Assembly (NCBI GenBank): GCA_003505715.1
Contig: DNXU01000369.1
Span: 23,227-35,635, forward strand
From: Cyanobacteria bacterium UBA8803
Lineage (GTDB): Bacteria; Cyanobacteriota; Cyanobacteriia; Cyanobacteriales; Coleofasciculaceae
DNA length: 12,409 bases
Direction: 5' to 3'
Below the pieces are notes generated by a model that was given only the letters and a program-made list of their open reading frames with translations, was not told the origin of the DNA and did no database searches. Below are positions 6,455 to 12,409 of the stretch, one piece after another; position 1 is the first letter of the stretch, and every line of letters starts with the position of its first letter. Position numbers and translations under genes: made by a program.

Positions 6455-6545
6455 TTAGGTCGTGTTAAGCTGTCAACTAGGACACTGACCCTATCGGTAC
6501 AGTGCTTTCCTTCCAGGAAACTGTAAGGTTAGTTGACCAGCCTAA
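6455..6545 (+). ncRNA. three-way-junction RNA in desA leader
   Basis: P1: GTCAACTA (6472-6479) pairs with TAGTTGAC (6530-6537), extended by GCT/AGC (6469-6471 with 6539-6541) past a bulged C, and possibly by TTAG/CTAA (6455-6458 with 6542-6545). P2: 6483-6490 pairs with 6496-6504 around a 5-nt loop, with one bulged A. P3: 6509-6512 and 6514-6516 pair with 6525-6528 and 6521-6523, closed by a GAAA tetraloop (6517-6520). Junction strands are short (GGA, CUUU, U). This is the architecture of an aptamer or structured regulatory RNA. I cannot match it to a known riboswitch class. Confidence 0.5.
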
Positions 6546-6597
6546 GTGTGCAACTAGTCAAAGTCTTTTGTAACGGAGAATGCCAAGCCAACTATGA

Positions 6598-6649
6598 GGC
6601 AGATCTAATGCAACTGTCTGCCAGTGATGTGTATCCTGGCAGAGTTTTT
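6598..6649 (+). terminator. intrinsic terminator with overlapping antiterminator pairing before desA
   Basis: Terminator: TCTGCCAG (6617-6624) pairs with CTGGCAGA (6636-6643) over 8 bp with an 11-nt loop, followed by G and TTTTT (6645-6649). Antiterminator: GGCAGA (6598-6603) pairs with TCTGCC (6617-6622), which would break the terminator. GGCA (6598-6601) can also pair with TGCC (6581-6584), which would free the terminator. The desA ATG lies 64 nt further on. This could be an attenuator, or the 3' end of a separate small RNA. Confidence 0.6.
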
Positions 6650-6712
6650 GTGTGCTTGCGTGCCTAAAGCCTTGTAATTCATCCAACTCATCCTGGAGCT
6701 ATTCATCTTTTC

Positions 6713-7780
6713 ATGACTATATCGATCGTTAAAGAATCAATCATCAATTCAGTACCGAAAACTACCACTGCCAGCCTGCGATTGAAAGATGTTGTACAAA
6801 CCTTGCCCCGTGAGGTTTTTACTAAAAACCGCCGTAAAGCTTGGACTTTACTACTAGTAAATGTCTTAATAGTGGGTTTGAGCTACTGGGGTTTAGCGAT
6901 CGCGCCCTGGTTCCTGTTACCCCCTTTGTGGATTTTGACCGGTACAGCATTGACCGGTTTTTTTGTGCTAGGCCATGACTGCGGTCACCGCTCGTTTGCC
7001 AATCGGCGTTGGGTCAACAACCTCGTCGGACATTTATTATTTTTGCCCCTGATTTACCCCTTCCACAGCTGGCGAATTCTGCACAATTACCACCACACCC
7101 ACACGAATAAGCTTGAGGAAGACAACGCTTGGCAACCGTTCATGCCCTCATTTTATGCCAGCCAACCTGGTTGGTTACAGTCGCTTTATCAGCTAATCAG
7201 GGGTCGTGTTTGGTGGGTTGGTTCAATCGGACATTGGGCATTGCTGCACTTTAACTGGACTAAGTTTAAGGGCAAACAGCGCTCTCAGGTTAAGTTTTCG
7301 GTTTTGGTAGTGCTAGGTTTTGCCGCGATCGCATTTCCTTTACTCCTTGCTACCACTGGTCTGTGGGGATTCGTCAAATTTTGGCTACTCCCTTGGCTGG
7401 TTTACCACTTCTGGATGAGTACCTTCACCATAGTTCACCATACCGCACCTGACATTCCCTTCACCCCATCCCATGAGTGGAATGCGGCTCAAGCACAGCT
7501 ATTTGGTTCCGTCCATTGCGATTATCCCCGTTGGGTGGAATTTCTTTGCCACGACATCAACGTCCACATTCCCCACCACGTTTCTACCGCAATTCCTTCT
7601 TATAATTTGCGGCAAGCTCATCGCGCTCTTAAGGAACGTTGGGGCGATCAGCTGCGGGAGTGCCGTTTTTCTTGGTCTTTGATGAAGCAGATTACAGACC
7701 AATGTCACCTCTATAGTGCAGATGACTGCTACCAGTCCTTTAAGGACTATCGAAATCAAAGAAATTTGAGTAATGGCTAA
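6713..7780 (+). CDS. desA: acyl-lipid delta-12 desaturase DesA
   Basis: A 355-residue membrane di-iron desaturase. It should insert a cis double bond at carbon 12 of oleoyl chains (18:1 to 18:2) in membrane glycerolipids, with ferredoxin as donor in cyanobacteria. The three histidine boxes are intact: HDCGH (88-92), HNYHH (124-128) and HIPHH (285-289), plus VHH at 241-243. Hydrophobic pairs lie around 45-85, 104-117 and 195-240. Long blocks (TGTALTGFFVLGHDCGHRSF, VKFWLLPWLVYHFWMSTFTI) match Synechocystis DesA as I recall it, which favours delta-12 over the omega-3 enzyme DesB. Length is normal (about 350). A GGAG at 6695-6698 lies 14 nt before the ATG. It is preceded by a structured leader with a possible attenuator; desA genes are known to be cold-induced in several cyanobacteria, so RNA-level temperature control is a reasonable guess. 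Confidence 0.93.
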   Translation: MTISIVKESIINSVPKTTTASLRLKDVVQTLPREVFTKNRRKAWTLLLVNVLIVGLSYWGLAIAPWFLLPPLWILTGTALTGFFVLGHDCGHRSFANRRWVNNLVGHLLFLPLIYPFHSWRILHNYHHTHTNKLEEDNAWQPFMPSFYASQPGWLQSLYQLIRGRVWWVGSIGHWALLHFNWTKFKGKQRSQVKFSVLVVLGFAAIAFPLLLATTGLWGFVKFWLLPWLVYHFWMSTFTIVHHTAPDIPFTPSHEWNAAQAQLFGSVHCDYPRWVEFLCHDINVHIPHHVSTAIPSYNLRQAHRALKERWGDQLRECRFSWSLMKQITDQCHLYSADDCYQSFKDYRNQRNLSNG

Positions 7781-7794
7781 TTCCTAAGGGAGTA

Positions 7795-7815
7795 GGGATG
7801 AGGGATGAGGGATGA
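7795..7815 (+). repeat. short tandem repeat (GGGATGA)3
   Basis: Three exact copies of the heptamer GGGATGA at 7795-7801, 7802-7808 and 7809-7815, directly after desA. Heptameric tandem repeats of this type are common in filamentous cyanobacteria. The repeat also creates a false upstream ATG (7812) in frame with the lipoprotein gene. Confidence 0.85.
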
Positions 7816-7904
7816 TCTATACAAATCTCTCTTCTCTCCCTCTAAAAAACTTCTCCGCTTTTGTCCTACGATATGCTGGAGATGGAGCATTAGGGGAATT
7901 AGCC

Positions 7905-8633
7905 ATGAAGAAGCTTCAGTGCATTACTGGTCTGAGTTTGGCTGCTCTGCTGTTGGTTGGTTGTACCAGTAAGAATAAGGATGTCAGTCAAGCACCCACA
8001 ACAAAGCCTTCTGTAGCTCTAGTACCCATAGACCCCAAAAACCCAAATTATAGTCAACCTCAGGCAGTCCCTCCAGTTCCAGAAGGACTAATTCAACCCA
8101 CTCAACCCATCATCATTCCCATCGCTAAGGATCGCCGCGATCCCTTTGGCTCAGTTGCTGTTGCACCGATTCGGCAATCAACTCCAGCTACTACTACTCC
8201 AAAGCTTAAAACTCAACCCACTAAAACCCCATCTAATAAAACTCAACCCACTAAAACTCAACCCACTAAGACCCCATCTAGTAAGACCCAATCTACTCAA
8301 GTCCAACCCAATAGGACTCAACCCTCCAATTCTCAAACAGCTAACGAAACCAAAGTTATCAATCCACCCCCTAATCCTACCCCTTCTACCGAACTTGCTA
8401 ATGCAGTAGAAGTCAGCGGTGTGATGCAGACAGGAGGAAAATGGAGTGCAATTGTCAAAGCATCAGGCGACTCAACTAGCCGTTATGTCAGCACGGGAGA
8501 CTATGTATCAAACGGGGTGGTTCTAGTTAAACGTGTTGAATTAGGCATCGATAAGGAACCCTTGGTGATTTTGGAACAAAATGGCATTGAGGTGGTTAAA
8601 CGGGTTGGTAAACCTATCACTAGTGCTAGCTAA
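7905..8633 (+). CDS. lipoprotein with PilP/GspC-like C-terminal domain
   Basis: A 242-residue protein from ATG 7905. An in-frame ATG at 7812 is rejected because it lies in a heptamer repeat, whereas 7905 has an AGGGG site 8 nt upstream and starts a textbook lipoprotein signal: MKK, a hydrophobic stretch, then LVGC with lipidation Cys20. Residues 77-81 are RRDPF, a motif typical of PilP pilus-assembly lipoproteins. Residues 100-140 are a Thr/Lys/Pro/Gln repeat linker. Residues 168-236 (VSGVMQ, WSAIVKASG, YVSTGDYV, VLVKRVE, VILEQNGIEVVKRV) resemble the small beta domain of PilP/GspC that contacts the secretin. It is likely a periplasmic lipoprotein linking inner and outer membrane in type IV pili or secretion, but no pil genes are nearby, so the assignment is an inference. 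It may be read through from desA (124-bp gap). Confidence 0.75.
   Translation: MKKLQCITGLSLAALLLVGCTSKNKDVSQAPTTKPSVALVPIDPKNPNYSQPQAVPPVPEGLIQPTQPIIIPIAKDRRDPFGSVAVAPIRQSTPATTTPKLKTQPTKTPSNKTQPTKTQPTKTPSSKTQSTQVQPNRTQPSNSQTANETKVINPPPNPTPSTELANAVEVSGVMQTGGKWSAIVKASGDSTSRYVSTGDYVSNGVVLVKRVELGIDKEPLVILEQNGIEVVKRVGKPITSAS
8207..8330 (+). repeat. imperfect coding repeats for the Thr/Lys/Pro linker
   Basis: Repeated units close to AAAACTCAACCCACT and AAAACCCCATCTAAT alternate through this stretch and encode KTQPT and KTPSN/KTPSS repeats. The number of units could vary between strains by slippage. Confidence 0.7.
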
Positions 8634-8706
8634 GCTATCCCTCGAAAAGTGGACGGTAGCCAACAAGGCTCTCCCGGATCTATGCTGATAAGTAAATCTA
8701 ATAGCT

Positions 8707-8723
8707 GGTAATTGGTAATTGGT
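8707..8723 (+). repeat. short tandem repeat (GGTAATT)2.4
   Basis: GGTAATT occurs at 8707-8713 and 8714-8720 and is followed by GGT. The same heptamer phase occurs next to the dtd start at the right end of the window, so it is a dispersed short tandem repeat family. Confidence 0.75.
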
Positions 8724-8782
8724 CAGGAATTTGGAACCGATTACCCATCACCATGTAACGGAAGATACATAAATTAACGATT

Positions 8783-9322
8783 ATGGTAACGGCAAAATTT
8801 ACGACTAAAGCTACTTCTTTAGAAGAATTTATTGCCAATCCAACCGAAAATGCGGAATGGGTTAACGGTCAAATTGTGGAGAAAAATGGCGTGACCTTTC
8901 AGCACAGCAAAATTCAATCTCGTTTGGATCGCTCCTGGGGAAACTACATGGTTTCCAGCGAACAGGGGGGAGAGGTTTGTGTTGAAGTTCCCTGCCGCAC
9001 TAATAAACAGGTACGCCGTCCTGATGTTGCTTATATCACGGCAGATTTGTTAGCACAATTTGGCGAATTTGAAACCTTACCACAAAGTTTTCCCCTCCTT
9101 GCTGAAATTGCCTTGCCAACGGATTTAGTTGAAGATTTTTTTGCCAAAGCTCAAGAATATTTAGCAGCAAATGCCTTAGAAGTCTGGCTGGTTATTCCTA
9201 AAGTTAAATACATCTTGGTGATTACTCAAACTCAATGTCTGCGGTTTCAATCTGGGGAAGTTGCAAAAACGCAAGCCGTCCTCAACGGATTTAGCATTCC
9301 TGTCGATGAATTGTTCGTTTAA
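8783..9322 (+). CDS. Uma2-family (DUF820) putative endonuclease
   Basis: A 179-residue protein of a family hugely expanded in cyanobacteria, with a restriction-endonuclease-like (PD-(D/E)xK) fold. Visible family landmarks are the N-terminal LEEFIANPTENAEWVNGQIVE, His41 in FQHSKI, RRPDVAYI with Asp81, LLAEIALPTD with Glu108, and AKAQEYLAANALEVWLVIP with Lys122. The Asp, Glu and Lys positions fit the usual active site, although the common EVLSP stretch reads EIALP here. Length is normal for the family (about 180-200). Nuclease activity has rarely been tested and the physiological role is unknown. There is no good Shine-Dalgarno site. Its stop codon abuts an inverted-repeat element. Confidence 0.85.
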   Translation: MVTAKFTTKATSLEEFIANPTENAEWVNGQIVEKNGVTFQHSKIQSRLDRSWGNYMVSSEQGGEVCVEVPCRTNKQVRRPDVAYITADLLAQFGEFETLPQSFPLLAEIALPTDLVEDFFAKAQEYLAANALEVWLVIPKVKYILVITQTQCLRFQSGEVAKTQAVLNGFSIPVDELFV

Positions 9323-9417
9323 TACCAAGTTGCGGTCAAACGTAGTACTGTCTCTTTCCCCCCATCTCCCCATCTCCCCATCGGCTAGGTCTACTATCTT
9401 TGAATGCAACTCGGTAT
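9322..9417. mobile_element. 96-bp MITE-like inverted-repeat element
   Basis: ATACCAAGTTGC (9322-9333) and GCAACTCGGTAT (9406-9417) are inverted repeats with 11 of 12 matches. The core 9323-9416 is flanked on both sides by TAA (9320-9322 and 9417-9419), a possible target duplication. The left TAA is the stop codon of the Uma2 gene. It carries no ORF and looks like a miniature non-autonomous element. The folded ends could also act as a terminator between the two convergent genes. Confidence 0.5.
9360..9382 (+). repeat. short tandem repeat (CCCCATCT)2.9
   Basis: Two full copies and a 7-base partial copy of CCCCATCT lie inside the inverted-repeat element. Octamer runs of this GATGGGGA type are frequent between genes in filamentous cyanobacteria. 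Confidence 0.8.
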
Positions 9418-9475
9418 AAACCCCTACAGTTATATATCCCACCTTCCGCACCCACCCAACCTGATGCTTGGAGTA

Positions 9476-11875
9476 TCATTCAAATCGCTGGCGCTGAGCT
9501 GACCAGCGTTTAAGATTGTATTGACCCTTCCCCTCAACCACTAAAGCCGCAGGGCCACCATCGCCTAAATCCGCGATCGCACTCAGCGAATTACCAGAAT
9601 CTTGGGAAAATTCAGTGTAGAGTAGGGCACCTTTGTCAGAAAAAATTAGAGTACGAGGCTTGTACTTTTGACTGTCCTTGACAGAAGGTTTGGCATCAAG
9701 TTTTTTCGAGCCTCCTGAGAGGTTTTCATAGACAGTCAGCACGGCTTCTTGCTGGTTGTTCCCAGTGAGATCGATGGGTCTAATTAACCAATGTCCGATA
9801 TCTTGCAGCATTACCGCTAAGTTGGGAGTGGCTTGTGGCGATCGCTTACCACTCTTGACTAATTCTCGCCAAAGTGTGGGGAGAATGGCTGCTGTCCACT
9901 GAGGTTGGATTTGGTTGAGGTCTGACAAGGTCATCGATCCCGGTTCTAACCACTGAAGTGCGGTTTCGCTATAAGCTAGATGGCGGTTGCCTTTGGTGGG
10001 AGGCAGTGCTTCTCCTGCTGCCAAAAGTTGGATAACACCACCTCGATAGGAAACTGCTTTGACAGTTGCCATGGTTGAGGTTTGGCGGCCATCAGCAGTT
10101 GAGGCTGTAATCTGAATGCGGGGATCGAGGTCTAAGCCCAAATATTGCCACAGTCGTCGGGTAGGGGCAAGTGCGGGTAGCAGCAGATCGGCAAACGGTG
10201 CCTGCCGCCAGCGCTGACCATCGTTAAATGCCGCAACCTGTACTTGATACCAAACTTCATTGGGTCTTTTGGGTGGGAGTAGTAGCGGATTTGGTAATGG
10301 ACTTAATGTAGGATTGGGAATTGCAGTTTGAGTCGTATTCTGTACTTCTGTGCTGCCCCACTCCCCACCTTCTAGTTGCAACCAGTCGGCTGGCTTGACT
10401 GTTTTGATGTTTTGTGCAGTACCAACTATTTGACTCAAATGACTGACGATGGGTGAGCCTTCTATCAACGCTGTATCTAGGTAGTCAAGTAAGGCGTAAA
10501 TCTGAGCATCTGTGGCAGATGGGGGGTTTGGGTTGGGTTGATTGGGTTCGAGTTGCTTTAACCAGGCGATCGCTTTGGCACGTCCTTGTTGGGCAGTGAG
10601 AATTAAAGCTCCCCAAGTTTTCACGTTGCTGTCTTTACGATTTACCTTGAGTGCTGCCGTCACGCGCTGCCACAATCCCCCTGAATCGGTTTTCAGCACC
10701 GTTATAATCTCCTGTAGCGTCGCATCAACCGCTGAGGATTGAAACAATCCCAAAGCATCGGCCCAACGGCCATCGATCAGATAGGCTAAGATTTGCTGGC
10801 TGGGACTTGCCCAGGTTTGCTGAGCTTGAGACTGGGTGAAGAGAGCATGGAGTTGAATCAGATCCATTTGAGCTTGGGCCGCTGGTGACCAAGTGGTTTT
10901 CTTCTGAGTTCGTAATACTTGGAGAGCAACAGACCACAAGCCATTACGGGCTAACATCAAGGCATTGCGATAAGTATTATTGTCTACAGCAGGTGTGTTG
11001 AGGGAAATTTCTTCTAGATAAATAGGATTAGGTACAAACTTACGGGGCTGAATTTGGTAAACCTTGAACTTGGGTTCCAAACCAACTGTCTGATTGACGA
11101 CCAACTCCGGTGTCGTTCCGCTGGTAACTTGTTGCCAATAGGGTTGCAGATCGTTCGGGCTAGTCCACTCCAACATCATACTCAGATGGGTCTGATCAGG
11201 GTTGTAGTGAATCACCTGTCCGTAATAGGTGGTTGTCCCATCACCGATCCGCTGACCTGATAGGTTAAACCAAAGTCCCTGTAATGGTGCTTTGTCGTCC
11301 AAACGACTGAGTTTGGTTAAGGGCAAGGCATGATACGCGCTGACATTAGTAACTTCGGTCTCTCGGAGGGAAGAAAGCACGAAATACTCTTCTGGTTCAG
11401 TGATGGGCAGTTGAGTAACTAGTTGGTAAGCAAGTTCTCGATCCCTGAGTTCAGCAGGTTGATAAACTCTAAGTTCAACAATCTTTTGGCAATCGGTTTG
11501 ACAATTGGGCGGTGATTTTAAGATCGGCAGGAGTATGGGCGTTTCCCGCTCTGTCTGTCCAGTGTTGAGGGAGAGGGGTTCTCCTGCGATAAGTCCGCTT
11601 TGACGAATCTCATCTTGGATCGCAGCCAGGGTTTGGGGAGGTGAGGCATCCGCGATGGGGATGCGAGTCCATTCTGGTAAAAAGCGATTGAGCCAGCTAA
11701 CGGCATTAGGATCGATCATCCAGAGAATTCCCAGCCGGATACCGCCCACGATCGCAGCGCCACCCGCCATTAAGGCAGCGATCGCGCCCAAGGTGACAAG
11801 CCAACTCTGAGCTAGGTTTTTTTTTGCTGTTCGCTGTCTGTTGTGCTTGCCACGGGTCACTGAGTACTGTTTCAC
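9476..11875 (-). CDS. membrane-anchored hypothetical protein, large exported domain
   Basis: A 799-residue protein that I do not recognise by name. The start is GTG at 11875, supported by a perfect AGGAGG 9 nt upstream. Residues 1-20 are strongly basic and residues 24-52 form one hydrophobic segment, so the protein is probably anchored in the inner membrane with the remainder periplasmic. Residues 75-290 are mixed alpha/beta with a Cys125/Cys129 pair. Residues 300-440 are helical with TPR-like alternation (ALMLARNGLWSVALQVL; AYLIDGRWADALGLFQ). Residues 517-538 are a Pro-rich linker. Residues 540-799 look like a beta-rich domain with FG-GAP/VCBS-like turns (IDLTGNNQQEAVL at 701-713; IADLGDGGPAALVV at 767-780). 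It follows dtd by 60 bp on the same strand. Codons 18-20 contain an A9 run. Function unknown. Confidence 0.8.
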   Translation of the reverse strand: MKQYSVTRGKHNRQRTAKKNLAQSWLVTLGAIAALMAGGAAIVGGIRLGILWMIDPNAVSWLNRFLPEWTRIPIADASPPQTLAAIQDEIRQSGLIAGEPLSLNTGQTERETPILLPILKSPPNCQTDCQKIVELRVYQPAELRDRELAYQLVTQLPITEPEEYFVLSSLRETEVTNVSAYHALPLTKLSRLDDKAPLQGLWFNLSGQRIGDGTTTYYGQVIHYNPDQTHLSMMLEWTSPNDLQPYWQQVTSGTTPELVVNQTVGLEPKFKVYQIQPRKFVPNPIYLEEISLNTPAVDNNTYRNALMLARNGLWSVALQVLRTQKKTTWSPAAQAQMDLIQLHALFTQSQAQQTWASPSQQILAYLIDGRWADALGLFQSSAVDATLQEIITVLKTDSGGLWQRVTAALKVNRKDSNVKTWGALILTAQQGRAKAIAWLKQLEPNQPNPNPPSATDAQIYALLDYLDTALIEGSPIVSHLSQIVGTAQNIKTVKPADWLQLEGGEWGSTEVQNTTQTAIPNPTLSPLPNPLLLPPKRPNEVWYQVQVAAFNDGQRWRQAPFADLLLPALAPTRRLWQYLGLDLDPRIQITASTADGRQTSTMATVKAVSYRGGVIQLLAAGEALPPTKGNRHLAYSETALQWLEPGSMTLSDLNQIQPQWTAAILPTLWRELVKSGKRSPQATPNLAVMLQDIGHWLIRPIDLTGNNQQEAVLTVYENLSGGSKKLDAKPSVKDSQKYKPRTLIFSDKGALLYTEFSQDSGNSLSAIADLGDGGPAALVVEGKGQYNLKRWSAQRQRFE

Positions 11876-11890
11876 GGCCTATTTCCTCCT
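11876..11890 (-). promoter_or_regulatory. strong ribosome binding site deciding the GTG start
   Basis: On the minus strand AGGAGG (11885-11890) lies 9 nt before the GTG at 11875. This is the best Shine-Dalgarno match in the window and fixes the start of the large membrane protein. Confidence 0.8.
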
Positions 11891-11935
11891 GACCACCTAT
11901 TACTTGATTGCACACATTAAATCATTCTGCCCTAC

Positions 11936-12382
11936 TCAACGTTCTAGTAAGAGTGTCACTGGCCCATCATTTTCAATCAAGACTTGCATCATCGCCCCAA
12001 ACTGACCCGTTTCCACCCGCAACCCGCTGTGCCGCAACTTATCGACAAATTGTTCGTACAACTGTTGTGCCAATTCTGGGGCAGCTGAGCGAGTAAAGGA
12101 AGGGCGGCGTCCTTTACGGCAGTCACCGTAGAGGGTAAACTGACTTACGACTAACAGTTCGCCTCCAATCTCTCGAACCGATTTCTCCCAGCGATCGCTG
12201 TTGCGATCCTCACCTGGAAATAATCGTAAGTCCAAACACTTATTTGCCATCCAATCGAGTTCAACTTCGGTATCAGTATCGGCAATACCCACCAAGAGAT
12301 TTAGCCCTCGACCAATTTCGCCGACAACTTCACCGTTCACCGTAACTTGAGAGGACTTAACTCGCTGGATAATAACGCGCAT
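11936..12382 (-). CDS. dtd: D-aminoacyl-tRNA deacylase
   Basis: A 148-residue full-length Dtd, the cytoplasmic homodimer that hydrolyses D-amino acids wrongly attached to tRNA. The two active-site signatures are present: SQFTLYGD at 80-87 and NDGPVT at 138-143, where the Gly140-Pro141 pair reaches across the dimer to reject L-amino acids. The N-terminus [15 protein letters not shown] and the [13 protein letters not shown] stretch are typical of the family, which supports the ATG at 12382. No Shine-Dalgarno site precedes it; instead three copies of a heptamer repeat begin 6 bp upstream. The large membrane protein gene follows after 60 bp on the same strand and may share its transcript. Confidence 0.95.
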   Translation of the reverse strand: MRVIIQRVKSSQVTVNGEVVGEIGRGLNLLVGIADTDTEVELDWMANKCLDLRLFPGEDRNSDRWEKSVREIGGELLVVSQFTLYGDCRKGRRPSFTRSAAPELAQQLYEQFVDKLRHSGLRVETGQFGAMMQVLIENDGPVTLLLER

Positions 12383-12388
12383 ATGGCG

Positions 12389-12409
12389 AATTGGTAATTG
12401 GTAATTGGT
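12389..12409 (+). repeat. short tandem repeat (AATTGGT)3 at dtd start
   Basis: Three exact copies of AATTGGT at 12389-12395, 12396-12402 and 12403-12409, reaching the window edge and possibly continuing. It is the same heptamer family as at 8707-8723, and it lies where the dtd ribosome binding region or promoter should be. Confidence 0.85.

Noticed and set aside
6541..6649. Cobalamin-type riboswitch suggested by GCC/CTGCC elements before desA
   Set aside because: The conserved cobalamin core and box order are absent; the resemblance is limited to short GC words.
6713..7780. Omega-3 desaturase DesB as the identity of the desaturase
   Set aside because: Length, N-terminus and the conserved blocks fit DesA better, although sequence alone does not prove regiospecificity.
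7812..7904. N-terminal extension of the lipoprotein from ATG 7812
   Set aside because: The upstream ATG lies in a heptamer repeat. The ATG at 7905 has a good ribosome site and begins a perfect lipoprotein signal peptide.
8146..8409. 87-codon Leu/Pro-rich plus-strand ORF
   Set aside because: Shifted-frame reading of the Thr/Lys/Pro repeat region of the lipoprotein gene.
11706..11915. 69-codon minus-strand ORF overlapping the start of the membrane protein
   Set aside because: Alternate frame; the perfect ribosome site serves the GTG at 11875, and the downstream frame has the membrane segment.
1..12409. CRISPR arrays, tRNA genes, transposases, toxin-antitoxin pairs
   Set aside because: Looked for on both strands; no spaced repeats of CRISPR type, cloverleaf or transposase motifs were found.

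Overview
The window comes from a cyanobacterium, probably filamentous. It carries 13 copies of the cyanobacterial HIP1 octamer GCGATCGC (about one per 950 bp), short tandem repeats typical of filamentous cyanobacterial genomes, and a DesA-type acyl-lipid desaturase very close to the Synechocystis protein as I remember it. No rRNA, tRNA, CRISPR array, transposase or phage gene is visible.

Layout. (1) Positions 1-1912: a truncated Rieske oxygenase of the pheophorbide a oxygenase type on the minus strand, divergent from a class I methyltransferase-like gene. (2) Positions 2139-5440: a two-gene minus-strand unit. An unusual protein with a Rossmann (NmrA-like) domain and two canonical EF-hands overlaps by 58 nt a nitric oxide synthase (NOS). 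The NOS has its reductase module ([2Fe-2S], FAD, NAD(P)H) fused at the N-terminus. This pair is the main novelty: a calcium-binding protein translationally linked to a self-sufficient NOS that lacks the FMN domain and calmodulin-binding helix of animal enzymes. (3) Positions 5441-5984: AT-rich intergenic DNA, then a small coiled-coil protein gene (5985-6239). (4) Positions 6240-7780: a long leader that can fold into a strong hairpin, a three-way junction and overlapping terminator/antiterminator stems, followed by desA. (5) Positions 7905-8633: a lipoprotein resembling PilP/GspC. (6) Positions 8783-9322: a Uma2-family (DUF820) protein. (7) A 96-bp inverted-repeat element, then on the minus strand an 800-residue membrane-anchored protein of unknown function (9476-11875), preceded by dtd (11936-12382), which encodes D-aminoacyl-tRNA deacylase.

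How the genes may work together. The EF-hand protein and NOS are inferred to form one calcium-linked NO-producing unit; the 58-nt overlap, shared strand and lack of an ATG for NOS support coupled expression. DesA is a membrane-lipid enzyme, and its leader looks like a place for RNA-level control. dtd and the large membrane protein are separated by 60 bp on one strand and may be co-transcribed. The remaining genes appear independent.

Limits. All assignments come from reading sequence and motifs. RNA folds were paired by hand without energy calculation, and family assignments rest on remembered motifs, not searches.
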